A stretch of DNA of 64,000 bases from Chengkuizengella axinellae (GTDB lineage Bacteria > Bacillota > Bacilli > Paenibacillales > KCTC-33759), in the NCBI RefSeq assembly GCF_030730905.1, contig NZ_JAVAMP010000014.1:1-64000 (forward strand). Reading direction: 5' to 3'. Shown here piece after piece: positions 52,525-60,972 of this stretch; the first letter of the stretch is position 1; each line of letters starts with the position of its first letter. The notes beneath the pieces were generated by a model. It worked only from the letters and a program-made list of their open reading frames with translations, did no database searches and was not told the origin of the DNA. The position numbers and the translations under genes were made by a program.

Positions 52525-52911
52525 TTAAGAATCTTTTTTTCCATCTAATATGTCTTTCAGTTCCTCTATCTCATTTTGTGATAATTTCTCATCTTTAACA
52601 AAATTGGCAATAAACATTTGAAGCGATCCAGAATAAACCTTTTTTAAAAATGACTTCGTCTCTGTACTTTTACACTCTTCCTCCGTAACAAGCGGAAAGA
52701 ATGATTTTAATCTGGATTCTTTCTTTTCACCAATAGCTTCTTTTTTTACTAATCTGCTAATTAAGGTGTGAATTGTTTTTGGACTCCAACTTGTAACTTC
52801 CTTTAACGCTTGAATAATCTCAGTTGATGTTAAAGGAGACTTTTCCCACAACACTTTCATAATTGACCACTCTGCCTCTGAAATTTTTGGAATTTCTTTA
52901 ATCGTAAACAT
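52525..52911 (-). CDS. blaI: BlaI/MecI-family repressor
   Basis: A 128-residue repressor of full family length. The winged helix reads ISEAEWSIMKVLWEKSPLTS, TEIIQALKEVTSWSPKTIHT and LISRLVKKEAI. The C-terminal dimerisation helices follow (SGSLQMFIANFVKD, IEELKDILDG). Family members bind TACA-NN-TGTA dyads and are cleaved through a BlaR1-type M56 protein. It lies 9 bp after the first M56 gene, so it is encoded second, the reverse of blaI-blaR1. AAAGGAG abuts its ATG, so initiation may depend on coupling. The dyads at 54836-54874 are its likely operators. Confidence 0.92.
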   Translation of the reverse strand: MFTIKEIPKISEAEWSIMKVLWEKSPLTSTEIIQALKEVTSWSPKTIHTLISRLVKKEAIGEKKESRLKSFFPLVTEEECKSTETKSFLKKVYSGSLQMFIANFVKDEKLSQNEIEELKDILDGKKDS

Positions 52912-52920
52912 CTCCTTTAT

Positions 52921-54777
52921 TTATTCAGTTTGATTCAAATTAATGTTTAACCCTGTACCAGTCCCTCTATTTCCACTCTCATCAAATGGAGTAATGTAAA
53001 TATTAAATGGGCTTGTTCTATTGGGGAATTCAATATCAATGGAGTAATTCTCACTCCCATTTGCATACACTTTCGCAGTAGATTTTTCTACCATATTATA
53101 CTCTTCATCATAGACCGTGACTTCATAGTGATCCACATCAAACTCACGTCTAACATCAAACATAAGTCTACCTTCAATGTGACTTTCAGTTGAACCTCCT
53201 TCTGTAAAACTAGCGTTATTTATGTAAGTAGCAAATGGACCAATATTATCGTAAGGAATCATATCTTGTATTCCGACAAAAGGATTTCCGTCCATATCTT
53301 TGAGCGCTTGTTTAGCTATCGTAACCTTCGGAGTTTCATTCCCATTTGGAATTTCACTATCATTTGTTATCCATATAATCACGTCAGTTCTGACATCTTC
53401 ATAATCCTCTTCCCTAATCTCGCTTCTTGAATAGGCTCCATCCCCAGCCAATAATTGTTTCTCCCTCTCTTCATTAATTTCTTGTCTAAAATGAATATCC
53501 TCAATTTGATAACCTTCAACTGTAAAAAATTCTTTTAATAAAGAACTCGGATCAATATCTTTTGTGAATTTTATAAAAATGTAGTCGATATATCCACTCT
53601 CACTCCTTGAACCTTCAGTTCTGATTACTTTTTTACCTTCAATGGTAAGTATATCTAATTCAATATCATCACTGCCCGCAGTATTTTGCATATCGATTGG
53701 ATCATCTTGATCTGAATCAAGATCTGATTCTCCTAAAGCATTCGTCAATCCAACTACTCCAATTCCTACTGCTAGGACTACTGCCATGATTGACCATTTC
53801 CATGATGTTCTTTTAAACATTTTTATTCTCCATATTCTTCTTTTTAAATTTGATTTATGATTAGACATCCCAACCGCAACTGGAATGAAATTTGGTCTAG
53901 ATATTGCTGCCAACACATTAATAATTGTTTTTCCATATTCAACATGTTCAGATTTCTTAAGATGAGACAATACATAGGCATCGCAAGCAACTTCACAATC
54001 CGCACGCATTTTATAAAATGCATACCATACCAATGGATTAAACCAATAATTGGCTTGAACTATTATAGTAATCCAGTTAATGAAGATGTCCTTTCTTTTT
54101 AAATGAGTAAGTTCATGTAAAAGTACATACTTCATTTCATACTTAGACAACTGATTGACCATCTTTTTTGGTATTAAAAGTTTCGGGCGAAGCATACCTA
54201 CAATGGATGGTGTTTTTATTGTGTCATCATAAATAATTGCTACATTTGTTTTTATATTTAATGTTTTCTTGCACCATTCTAAAAGAAGTAAAGTATCATG
54301 ATCTTCACACATTTGTTGTAAACTAAGTTTTTTTTGAAACCTTACATTTGAATATAAAATCGTTAGCAGCATGATGATCATTCCAATAATCCAAATAAAT
54401 CCCAACTTTTCATAATAAGAAAATTCCTCGTGGATAGACCTATTCATATTTATGTTGTTCAATGCCATTTGATATTCATAAATCTCATCACTGTTTGTAA
54501 TCAATGGACTTTCATTTTCTACTTTCGTATTAACAATGTTATTCTTAACTGGTTCACTCTGTTGTTGCTGTTGTGGTAATATGTTATAAATGCTTAGTGA
54601 ACTCTCTGGCGTGTACGGAATGATGAGTCTAATGATCAAAATCAACCATATATAATAATGCCATCGAGCATTCAACTTATCTTTAAAAATAAATTTCGTG
54701 AACAGAATAATTCCAATAACAACGCTTCCCATAAATGATAAATACAAAATATGATTAAATATGTATGTTAGATTCAA
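52921..54777 (-). CDS. BlaR1-like M56 metallopeptidase with Ig-like ectodomain (first in cluster)
   Basis: A 618-residue protein and the shortest of the three. M56 membrane part: two helices before residue 60, one at ~126-142, HELTH at 221-225, FNPLVWYAFYKMRADCEVAC around 246-265 and a last helix at ~327-347. The outer domain (~350-618) has one SbsA-like unit (IFIKFTKDIDPSSLLKEFFT, VEGYQIEDIHF, then TIAKQALKDMDGNPFVGIQD) and one further beta domain. There is no transpeptidase-like sensor. Its promoter carries two BlaI-type operators, and blaI follows 9 bp downstream. Confidence 0.85.
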   Translation of the reverse strand: MNLTYIFNHILYLSFMGSVVIGIILFTKFIFKDKLNARWHYYIWLILIIRLIIPYTPESSLSIYNILPQQQQQSEPVKNNIVNTKVENESPLITNSDEIYEYQMALNNINMNRSIHEEFSYYEKLGFIWIIGMIIMLLTILYSNVRFQKKLSLQQMCEDHDTLLLLEWCKKTLNIKTNVAIIYDDTIKTPSIVGMLRPKLLIPKKMVNQLSKYEMKYVLLHELTHLKRKDIFINWITIIVQANYWFNPLVWYAFYKMRADCEVACDAYVLSHLKKSEHVEYGKTIINVLAAISRPNFIPVAVGMSNHKSNLKRRIWRIKMFKRTSWKWSIMAVVLAVGIGVVGLTNALGESDLDSDQDDPIDMQNTAGSDDIELDILTIEGKKVIRTEGSRSESGYIDYIFIKFTKDIDPSSLLKEFFTVEGYQIEDIHFRQEINEEREKQLLAGDGAYSRSEIREEDYEDVRTDVIIWITNDSEIPNGNETPKVTIAKQALKDMDGNPFVGIQDMIPYDNIGPFATYINNASFTEGGSTESHIEGRLMFDVRREFDVDHYEVTVYDEEYNMVEKSTAKVYANGSENYSIDIEFPNRTSPFNIYITPFDESGNRGTGTGLNINLNQTE

Positions 54778-54835
54778 ACATTATTCACTCCCCTTCCTCA
54801 GGCTGCCCTTAGTGAACTAACTTTGATAACACTTC

Positions 54836-54888
54836 CTACACGTGTAGTCCGTAAATACAATACTACACATGTAGTCCAAAGTTGTCAA
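54836..54888 (-). promoter_or_regulatory. M56-blaI promoter with two BlaI-type operators
   Basis: On the minus strand TTGACA (54888-54883), a 17-bp spacer and TAGTAT (54865-54860) form a strong SigA promoter. The dyad CTACACATGTAG (54863-54874) covers the spacer and -10. A second dyad, CTACACGTGTAG (54836-54847), lies just downstream, centre to centre 27 bp. Both contain TACA-NN-TGTA, the core bound by BlaI/MecI. This predicts repression by the blaI product and autoregulation of the cluster. Confidence 0.85.
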
Positions 54889-55138
54889 TAGTAGGAAATA
54901 AAAAAAATACATAGAAACTGTACTTTCACTACTGTCAAAATCAGAAATAAATAAGAGAATTTTTTTTCCTTATTTCATCGATGTTATAAGAAAACACAAA
55001 AAAGAGGAATATTTTGGACTTATTCTTATGTTTCCCTATTATCTATAGAAAAACATCGATATAAGACCCTCATTTCCTCTATTTTGATCAAATCTAGAAA
55101 ATTATTCAAAATAGTACATGTAAACATGTAAATTAAAT
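54889..55138. other. Region between the M56 promoter and a membrane protein gene
   Basis: AT-rich. ATCGATGTT (54977-54985) and AACATCGAT (55052-55060) are inverted, and GTACATGTAAACATGTA lies near 55107. No gene, and no clear terminator for the membrane protein gene. Confidence 0.35.
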
Positions 55139-55726
55139 TCAATATATGATAAACAATATAGAACAAACTACAACAACACCAAACAAAATCAACGATAGAA
55201 ACAGCGAAGACAAAAACATTTTCATCGTAAATCCTTCTAAATTTTTGCTGCGATCAAATGCTTTGTTCCTAAAAAAAGTAATGATATTTATAAGAATCAT
55301 CCAAAATATTAAGAAGAAAAAAATGCCAAACTGAGGTGCAGATGAAAAAGTTAATTCATTAAAGAAAATCTTTTCAGAAGGAGTAATGATAGCAATAAAA
55401 ACAAAACAAACAATGGCAAATAAATTAGTTCCAATCACGAATTTTCTTTGTTTCTTTGCTTCCTTACCAAGCTTACTTTCCTCATATTCATGTAGCTCTT
55501 TCATTTTCTTCGTATGTACTACTACATCGGTTTTACCATACACTAAATATAAAATGAACTGAATAAGGAATAAAATAGTAGTCCCAATATAAAATTGCTT
55601 CATCGTAATGTCCAACATAGATAAAACTAGAATAATGATCAAAATGATAAGCATTGTGATGTTTTGCAATATAAACTGATGTCGACGCAATATGATTAAT
55701 CTTTCATTATTCATTTCATTGCTCAT
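55139..55726 (-). CDS. Membrane protein, unrecognised
   Basis: A 195-residue protein with five predicted helices (~22-40, 45-63, 99-117, 130-150 and 168-194). A charged cytoplasmic loop (VVHTKKMKELHEYEESKLGK) separates the second and third. No family recognised. It lies 18 bp after the PAF-acetylhydrolase-like gene on the same strand, so the two are probably co-transcribed and it may assist that enzyme. Confidence 0.6.
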   Translation of the reverse strand: MSNEMNNERLIILRRHQFILQNITMLIILIIILVLSMLDITMKQFYIGTTILFLIQFILYLVYGKTDVVVHTKKMKELHEYEESKLGKEAKKQRKFVIGTNLFAIVCFVFIAIITPSEKIFFNELTFSSAPQFGIFFFLIFWMILINIITFFRNKAFDRSKNLEGFTMKMFLSSLFLSLILFGVVVVCSILFIIY

Positions 55727-55744
55727 TCCTAAACACCTCTTCGC

Positions 55745-57154
55745 TTAATTCTTTGTTTTGCTATATATTTTTTCCACTGCTTCATATTGTTTAGACACCT
55801 CATCAACGGATTTATCAGCATTGCCTTTTAGATACAAATCAAAAAAGTTCAAAATAAAATCATGCTGCATCGCAGCACCCTCTCTTCCGTCCAATTCCCC
55901 TGTAATTTGAAAGTACTTGCTAAGTGGAGAGTACATGTATATCATTGAAAAATCTTGATGACCCGTTCCATTGATTTGAAACAATTCTGTTGGCGTTCTA
56001 TTTTCATCTAACAATATAAATAAATTTTCATTGTTTCGTCCTTCTTCCCATTCGTAGCTCCTTAGAAATAAAGAAGGAACTTGAAGTCCTGCTTCTAAAT
56101 TATTCTTTTGAATCGGCTCTACCCACGCATCCATACCTAAAACAGCTTTTACTCGATCATCATTAAGTGCTGTATAAACAGAAGCACCACCACCTGTAGA
56201 ATGCCCTATTAACCCAATGTTAGAAAGATCTAATTTATTTTCAAATTTTGAATCGACTTCATTTAAATCCTCTAACGTATTTAATGTCAATAAGATATCT
56301 CCTGCAAAAGTCCTTACTAACTTATTAGCATACTCTAAATAGTTAGGTGTGATTTCTCTTTCAGGCAATGCGTTCTCATTCACATAAGCAACCTCACCAT
56401 CGTTAAATACTGTTACCGCTGAACCATATGTATGATCAATGGATATCGCAATATATCCATGACTTGCAAGCAGTTCAGCCACATCAGCATGAACATTGCT
56501 AAATCCAGTCCACCCATGAGATATGATTACAACTGGCAAGCTATCTTTACCTTCAATGATAGGGGCATCCTCATAGGAATTAGACATGACCAAGGCAGTG
56601 TGACTTAAAATAAATTTAGGAAATCCCATCATAGAGGATATCCCTTCTGCTACCGCTTTTGGATTTTCCCCCAACCATGGTACTTGTTCGTAACCTTTAA
56701 CATCCTCTGCAGGATACCATACCTGCATTTTTACTTTTCTGTTATTGGACAGATCATCACTGTAAATCGCGTTTCTGTTTACATCTATAAGATCAAATGA
56801 AACAGTTCCAACCTCATATTTCCCTTTTGGTACAGGCATTTTATAGACTGGAAATGCGTATGTAAATAGTAAGGATATGACAATAAACGAAATCATGACT
56901 ATATAACCCATTTTCTTAAGCCTTATTTTTTTAAAAGTAATACGTTGCAGGAAAGGAATACTAAACATTAAAAATAAAACGACTAGAGTATATATAGGTA
57001 TCAATTGCCATCTCATACCTTCTATTACAGCCTGAAGCATGAATGTCAAGAAAGCTAAACCTGGTAAATACCTATTCATCTTATTCCACCGAAATCCCCT
57101 AGACAATACCATCAATATGACTAGCAATAATAAAATCATTTCTAATAATCTCAT
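55745..57154 (-). CDS. Membrane-anchored PAF-acetylhydrolase-like serine hydrolase
   Basis: A 469-residue protein. Three to four hydrophobic helices occupy the first ~115 residues (MILLLLVILMVLS, YIVMISFIVISLLFTYAF). The rest is an alpha/beta hydrolase of the platelet-activating-factor acetylhydrolase (isoform II) type: PVVIISHGWTGFS with the oxyanion HG, nucleophile serine in LIGHSTGGGASVY, an acid in VLGMDAW and a histidine in GTGHQDFS. It should cut short acyl esters at the outer membrane face; substrate unknown. A membrane protein gene follows 18 bp downstream. Confidence 0.85.
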   Translation of the reverse strand: MRLLEMILLLLVILMVLSRGFRWNKMNRYLPGLAFLTFMLQAVIEGMRWQLIPIYTLVVLFLMFSIPFLQRITFKKIRLKKMGYIVMISFIVISLLFTYAFPVYKMPVPKGKYEVGTVSFDLIDVNRNAIYSDDLSNNRKVKMQVWYPAEDVKGYEQVPWLGENPKAVAEGISSMMGFPKFILSHTALVMSNSYEDAPIIEGKDSLPVVIISHGWTGFSNVHADVAELLASHGYIAISIDHTYGSAVTVFNDGEVAYVNENALPEREITPNYLEYANKLVRTFAGDILLTLNTLEDLNEVDSKFENKLDLSNIGLIGHSTGGGASVYTALNDDRVKAVLGMDAWVEPIQKNNLEAGLQVPSLFLRSYEWEEGRNNENLFILLDENRTPTELFQINGTGHQDFSMIYMYSPLSKYFQITGELDGREGAAMQHDFILNFFDLYLKGNADKSVDEVSKQYEAVEKIYSKTKN

Positions 57155-57323
57155 AGTTTCATAGCATAATGGCAGCTATGTCGACACCTCCAATATTAAA
57201 TCTTTAGCAAGCTTTTGATGTATAACATTATACCATTTTCAAATCCCTTTACATTCCATTGTCACAAAAACAAAAGGAGCGATATAAACTATATATCATC
57301 TCTAACACGAAGGAGTGTTATTA

Positions 57324-58601
57324 ATGGAAATTTGTGTTATAGGGGCAGGATATGTTGGCTTAACCTCTTCTGTCATTTTTGCAAGACTTGGTCATAAAGT
57401 AAACTGTGTAGATAAAGATGCTGATAAAATAAAAAAACTGCAAGAAGGTTCTGTTACAATATTTGAACCAGGATTGGAAAAATTGCTTGTTAGTTTTAAT
57501 AGAAACATGTCTTTTTCTACAAATATTGAAAAAGCAATTGAAAAAGCTGAGGTTATACTCATTGCAGTTGGCACACCTCCTCTTCCAGATGGAGAAGCCG
57601 ACTTACAGTATGTTAATGAAGTTATACAAACGATAGCTAGTCTTATTTACTCTCATAAAACGATTATTACTAAAAGTACGGTCCCTATTGGAACAAATGA
57701 CAAACTTGTACAAATGTTACTTGATCTAGAGGTGAAACGTGAACGATTCAATGTTGTCTCTAACCCAGAGTTTTTACGAGAGGGCTCAGCTGTATTTGAT
57801 ATGCTTCATCCAGATAAAATCGTCGTAGGTTTGGAAGAAAATGATAAAGAGTCTTTATTCACAATGAAACAACTATATTATGGCATAGATGCGCCTTTCA
57901 TTGTAACAAGTTTAAAAGGGGCTGAAATGATAAAGTATGCTTCCAATTCCTTTTTAGCCACTAAAATTTCTTTCATGAATGAGATGGCAAGAATTTGTGA
58001 TACGTTTAATGTTGATATTATGGACATTGCTGAAGCAATTGGAACAGATCCAAGAATCGGTTCCCATTTTTTGAAGGCTGGTATCGGATATGGAGGTTCT
58101 TGTTTTCCAAAGGATCTTAAGTCACTCATTCATACTGCACAAAAACATGATTTGGTCCCAAAACTACTGATGGCAACAGAAGAAGTAAATCAAACTCAAG
58201 TAGATATTTACATGGATAAATTAACATCACACATTCCAAATCTGTCTAACAAAAATTGTACCGTGTTAGGACTTTCCTTTAAACCAAATACAGATGATAC
58301 AAGATCATCCCCAGCTATTAAACTTATAAACAAACTAGTAGAGCAAGGTGCTAACGTGCATTCGTATGATCCCAAAGCCATATACGAACAGAAAAATGTA
58401 ATTCAACACCATCATGTTATGGATGCGATAAAGGAAGCTGACTGTGTTATCATCACTACGGATTGGAATGAGTTTTTACATTTAGATTGGAAGAAAATTA
58501 AAAAGAACATGAGAGGGAACCTCATTTTAGATGCACGTAATTTACTAAATAAGATCACCATCGAAAAACACGGACTCAGATATGTAGGTGTAGGTAGATA
58601 A
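57324..58601 (+). CDS. ugd: UDP-glucose 6-dehydrogenase
   Basis: A 425-residue enzyme oxidising UDP-glucose to UDP-glucuronate with two NAD. The N-terminal Rossmann fold starts ICVIGAGYVGLTSSVIF. The catalytic residues are Lys204 (EMIKYASNSF) and Cys260 (GIGYGGSCFPKDL); the C-terminal UDP-binding domain reads VLGLSFKPNTDDTRSSPA. The ATG at 57324 has AAGGAG 8 nt upstream; a GTG three codons earlier is in frame. Its substrate is the product of the galU gene 4 kb away, so both may serve a glucuronate-containing surface or spore polymer. A strong terminator follows. Confidence 0.96.
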   Translation: MEICVIGAGYVGLTSSVIFARLGHKVNCVDKDADKIKKLQEGSVTIFEPGLEKLLVSFNRNMSFSTNIEKAIEKAEVILIAVGTPPLPDGEADLQYVNEVIQTIASLIYSHKTIITKSTVPIGTNDKLVQMLLDLEVKRERFNVVSNPEFLREGSAVFDMLHPDKIVVGLEENDKESLFTMKQLYYGIDAPFIVTSLKGAEMIKYASNSFLATKISFMNEMARICDTFNVDIMDIAEAIGTDPRIGSHFLKAGIGYGGSCFPKDLKSLIHTAQKHDLVPKLLMATEEVNQTQVDIYMDKLTSHIPNLSNKNCTVLGLSFKPNTDDTRSSPAIKLINKLVEQGANVHSYDPKAIYEQKNVIQHHHVMDAIKEADCVIITTDWNEFLHLDWKKIKKNMRGNLILDARNLLNKITIEKHGLRYVGVGR

Positions 58602-58620
58602 TGGACTCTGAATAATAAAT

Positions 58621-58657
58621 AAAAGATCTGACTCATCCATTCTCAGTCAGATCTTTT
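58621..58657. terminator. Bidirectional terminator
   Basis: AAAAGATCTGACT (58621-58633) and AGTCAGATCTTTT (58645-58657) form a perfect 13-bp stem with A and T ends, between convergent genes. Confidence 0.92.
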
Positions 58658-58676
58658 CATTTAATTCTATTTCATA

Positions 58677-58916
58677 CTATTCCGTGTCATCATCGTCATC
58701 TTCATCTTCTTCATCACTATCGTCTACATCATCACCAATTAAATATTCATGTGTGCTGCCATCATCAAATTCTAATTCGATTTCTAATTCTTCAAATGAT
58801 GCATTGCTAATTTGTTTTAACACTCCTTTTAACACTTCCTCAGCACTTTTTTTATGAGAAATTTCAAATCCATCAACAAAATCCATATCTACCTTTACCT
58901 TACTTACATTACCCAA
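58677..58916 (-). CDS. Small acidic protein, unrecognised
   Basis: A 79-residue protein with an ordered first part (VSKVKVDMDFVDGFEISHKK, VLKGVLKQISNASFEELEIE, LEFDDGSTHEYLIGDD) and a tail made almost entirely of Asp and Glu. TTG start at 58916, with GAGGAGG 8 nt upstream. No family recognised. It lies downstream of the spore coat genes on the same strand, separated by about 100 bp, so a sporulation link is possible but unproven. Confidence 0.55.
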   Translation of the reverse strand: MGNVSKVKVDMDFVDGFEISHKKSAEEVLKGVLKQISNASFEELEIELEFDDGSTHEYLIGDDVDDSDEEDEDDDDDTE

Positions 58917-59014
58917 CCTAAACGCCTCCTCATCCTAAGGTGATTACGCTACATGATATGCACCTATACATGAATAATTGACAAATTCTTTATGATTTTC
59001 TTTATAATCCGTTC

Positions 59015-59899
59015 TTATGAGTTCTTTTTCTTCTTTTTCTTTTTCTTTTGTTTCTTTTTAGTTTTTTTATCTATCGCTTGTAATAACCATGGTGGAGAGG
59101 AAAAATCATTAGGCACAATAACTTTGTTTGTGTTTTTCTTTTTTGATTCAGTTCGTTTGTCTTCCTGTTTTTCAGCTTCTTTTTTAGTTTCTTTTGTGGA
59201 TTCCTTTTTAGATTCTTTCTTAGATTCTTTCTTAGATTCTTTCTTAGATTCTTTTTTAGCCTCTTTTTCAGTTTGATCCTTTGCTTTTTCTTTCCTTTTT
59301 TGTTGCTCTGCTTCTTTATCAGATTGTTTATCAGAAATATCTTTCTCTTTTTTATTAGATTGCTTTGTCTCTTCCTTGTCTTTTATTTGTTTTTCTTTAA
59401 ATTGATTATCGTCAAACTCCTCTCCCTGTAATAGTTTTAATAAATTAGCCTTTGTTCCTCTAGCTGTATACATTTTCTTTTCATTTGTCTCCTTCCCACT
59501 CGTTTCTTCAGAGCTTTCAAATTCATTTTCATAAATTAACGTCTCATCTTTTTCATCCACAATATCTATAGGCTCTTTAGGAGCTTCCTGAGAAGCTTCC
59601 TGAGGAGTTTCCTGGTGTGCCTCCATATCACTTTCCAAGTTTGTATCCATTTCTATTTCGTTTTCTTTTTCAGCCACAAGTCCATCACTTGGATATTCCT
59701 TTAATTGTTTACCTTCTAGATTTGCTAAATTTTCTTCCACCGCAGATTCATTCAGTACAATTTTTTCATGACTTTCAAGCATTTTCTCATATTCGGCGAA
59801 ACTCCATCCCATAGGACCTGGTGGAGAAAACTTAAACTTTTCTAACTCAAGCTTCGGAATGATAGTTTCTAATTTTTTTTTATTGTTCAGCCTTCTCAC
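59015..59899 (-). CDS. Lysine-rich low-complexity protein in the cotS cluster
   Basis: About 294 residues of mostly disordered, highly charged sequence. An N-terminal part contains FKFSPPGPMGWSFAEYEKML. The middle is acidic and glutamine-rich. About five tandem KKES units follow (12-bp DNA repeats around 59205-59260), and the C-terminus is PPWLLQAIDKKTKKK followed by nearly all lysine. No family recognised. It overlaps the end of cotS, so it is co-translated with it; a coat, DNA- or polyanion-binding role is possible. I take GTG 59899 (AAGG 8 nt upstream); GTG 59908 is in frame. The repeat and poly-lysine tracts are slippage-prone. Confidence 0.65.
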   Translation of the reverse strand: MRRLNNKKKLETIIPKLELEKFKFSPPGPMGWSFAEYEKMLESHEKIVLNESAVEENLANLEGKQLKEYPSDGLVAEKENEIEMDTNLESDMEAHQETPQEASQEAPKEPIDIVDEKDETLIYENEFESSEETSGKETNEKKMYTARGTKANLLKLLQGEEFDDNQFKEKQIKDKEETKQSNKKEKDISDKQSDKEAEQQKRKEKAKDQTEKEAKKESKKESKKESKKESKKESTKETKKEAEKQEDKRTESKKKNTNKVIVPNDFSSPPWLLQAIDKKTKKKQKKKKKKKKNS

Positions 59900-60947
59900 C
59901 TCGTTCACCTTCTTTTATAGCTTCAGTTATCTCTGATAATTCATTTAAAAATTGTTCCTTGGAATCCTCAACAGCAATTATATTTTGCAGAGCCCAAATA
60001 TATTTTTCATCACCCCACGAACGTTTCTGACTTAAAAAATACTTGTGTACAATCGCACAAAATAAATGAGGAAATTTCAGATCCGTCCAAAGTACACTGT
60101 ATTGATCTCTAGTTAGTGGATAACTATGATCGTAAGAACGAAGCAACTCAATCACAAAATCGGTATCCCATACAGACAACTTTTTCATCATTTTATTCAG
60201 AAGAATGCGCAAGTCTCTTGAAGGTAAATCATAAGTGATTGAATGCAACTCCTTCATAAAAGGCTCGCTGTTGACTTCCGTAAATCGTGCTAGTGTAAAA
60301 TCCTGCTGACAATAGCTTTTATCCTCGATAGATTGTTTGATCCATTGTTCGTATGGTCCTTCATCCAGCTCTTTCAATGCATTTCTGCCTCGTTCAAGCA
60401 TTTTATCTGCATATTCTAAAAATAGGACTGAAAAAGGTTCATCAGGATACGTTTGTGCTAACATTTTATGACCTTCTAGCTCCTGAAGCTTCCATCGAAA
60501 GAGCTTATGCCATTTATTCAGCCTACTGCGCGTTTTACTCTCTGCAGCAGGAACATATCCTTTTGAAGCATGATGAAACTTACCTGCAAAATCAAAAACC
60601 TTCTTCATTTGCTCTTTATTGTAATAAATCATTTCATTGCCTTTAATGTGATCATATAAAACATAAGCGTGATCTTCTGCACCGATGCAAATAGCACCAT
60701 TTTTCGTTTTATGAATTGGAGTAATGGGTATCCCTTTTTGCACTAAATCATTGTGTGCACCAGCAATAAACAACATTCGTCTAGGTTTCATATGTGCTTG
60801 TTTTAAGATTTTAATTCCTTGATCAGTACTTACCTCCCATGTTGTTCTACCACTCCGACTTTCCAGTAAATGCACTTCACCTACATCAAATGGATATAAC
60901 TGCAGGACACGTTTCAGATGGTTTTCTTGATTATTTTCCTGATCCAA
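59880..60947 (-). CDS. cotS: CotS-family spore coat protein
   Basis: A 355-residue protein of the CotS/YtaA family, which has a choline-kinase/APH-like fold. Recognisable: YPFDVGEVHLLESRSGRTTW and TDQGIKILKQ (nucleotide-binding sheet), AYVLYDHIKGNEMIYYNKEQ (hinge) and CQQDFTLARF where kinases have the catalytic HxDxxxxN loop. The loop is degenerate, as in CotS proteins, which may not be active kinases. CotS sits in the inner coat in B. subtilis. It lies 25 bp behind a GT4 gene like cotSA and overlaps the lysine-rich gene downstream. Confidence 0.85.
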   Translation of the reverse strand: MDQENNQENHLKRVLQLYPFDVGEVHLLESRSGRTTWEVSTDQGIKILKQAHMKPRRMLFIAGAHNDLVQKGIPITPIHKTKNGAICIGAEDHAYVLYDHIKGNEMIYYNKEQMKKVFDFAGKFHHASKGYVPAAESKTRSRLNKWHKLFRWKLQELEGHKMLAQTYPDEPFSVLFLEYADKMLERGRNALKELDEGPYEQWIKQSIEDKSYCQQDFTLARFTEVNSEPFMKELHSITYDLPSRDLRILLNKMMKKLSVWDTDFVIELLRSYDHSYPLTRDQYSVLWTDLKFPHLFCAIVHKYFLSQKRSWGDEKYIWALQNIIAVEDSKEQFLNELSEITEAIKEGERGEKAEQ

Positions 60948-60972
60948 TCATCTTCACCTTCCTTTTTCACCT

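Noticed and set aside
55105-55124. GTACATGTAAACATGTA as a further BlaI operator
   Set aside because: TACATGTA lacks the two-base centre of TACA-NN-TGTA and the site lies downstream of a gene on the minus strand, not in a promoter.
58992-59276. Phe/Ser-rich plus-strand frame
   Set aside because: It is the antisense of the lysine-rich repeat protein; the minus-strand frame is longer and coupled to cotS.
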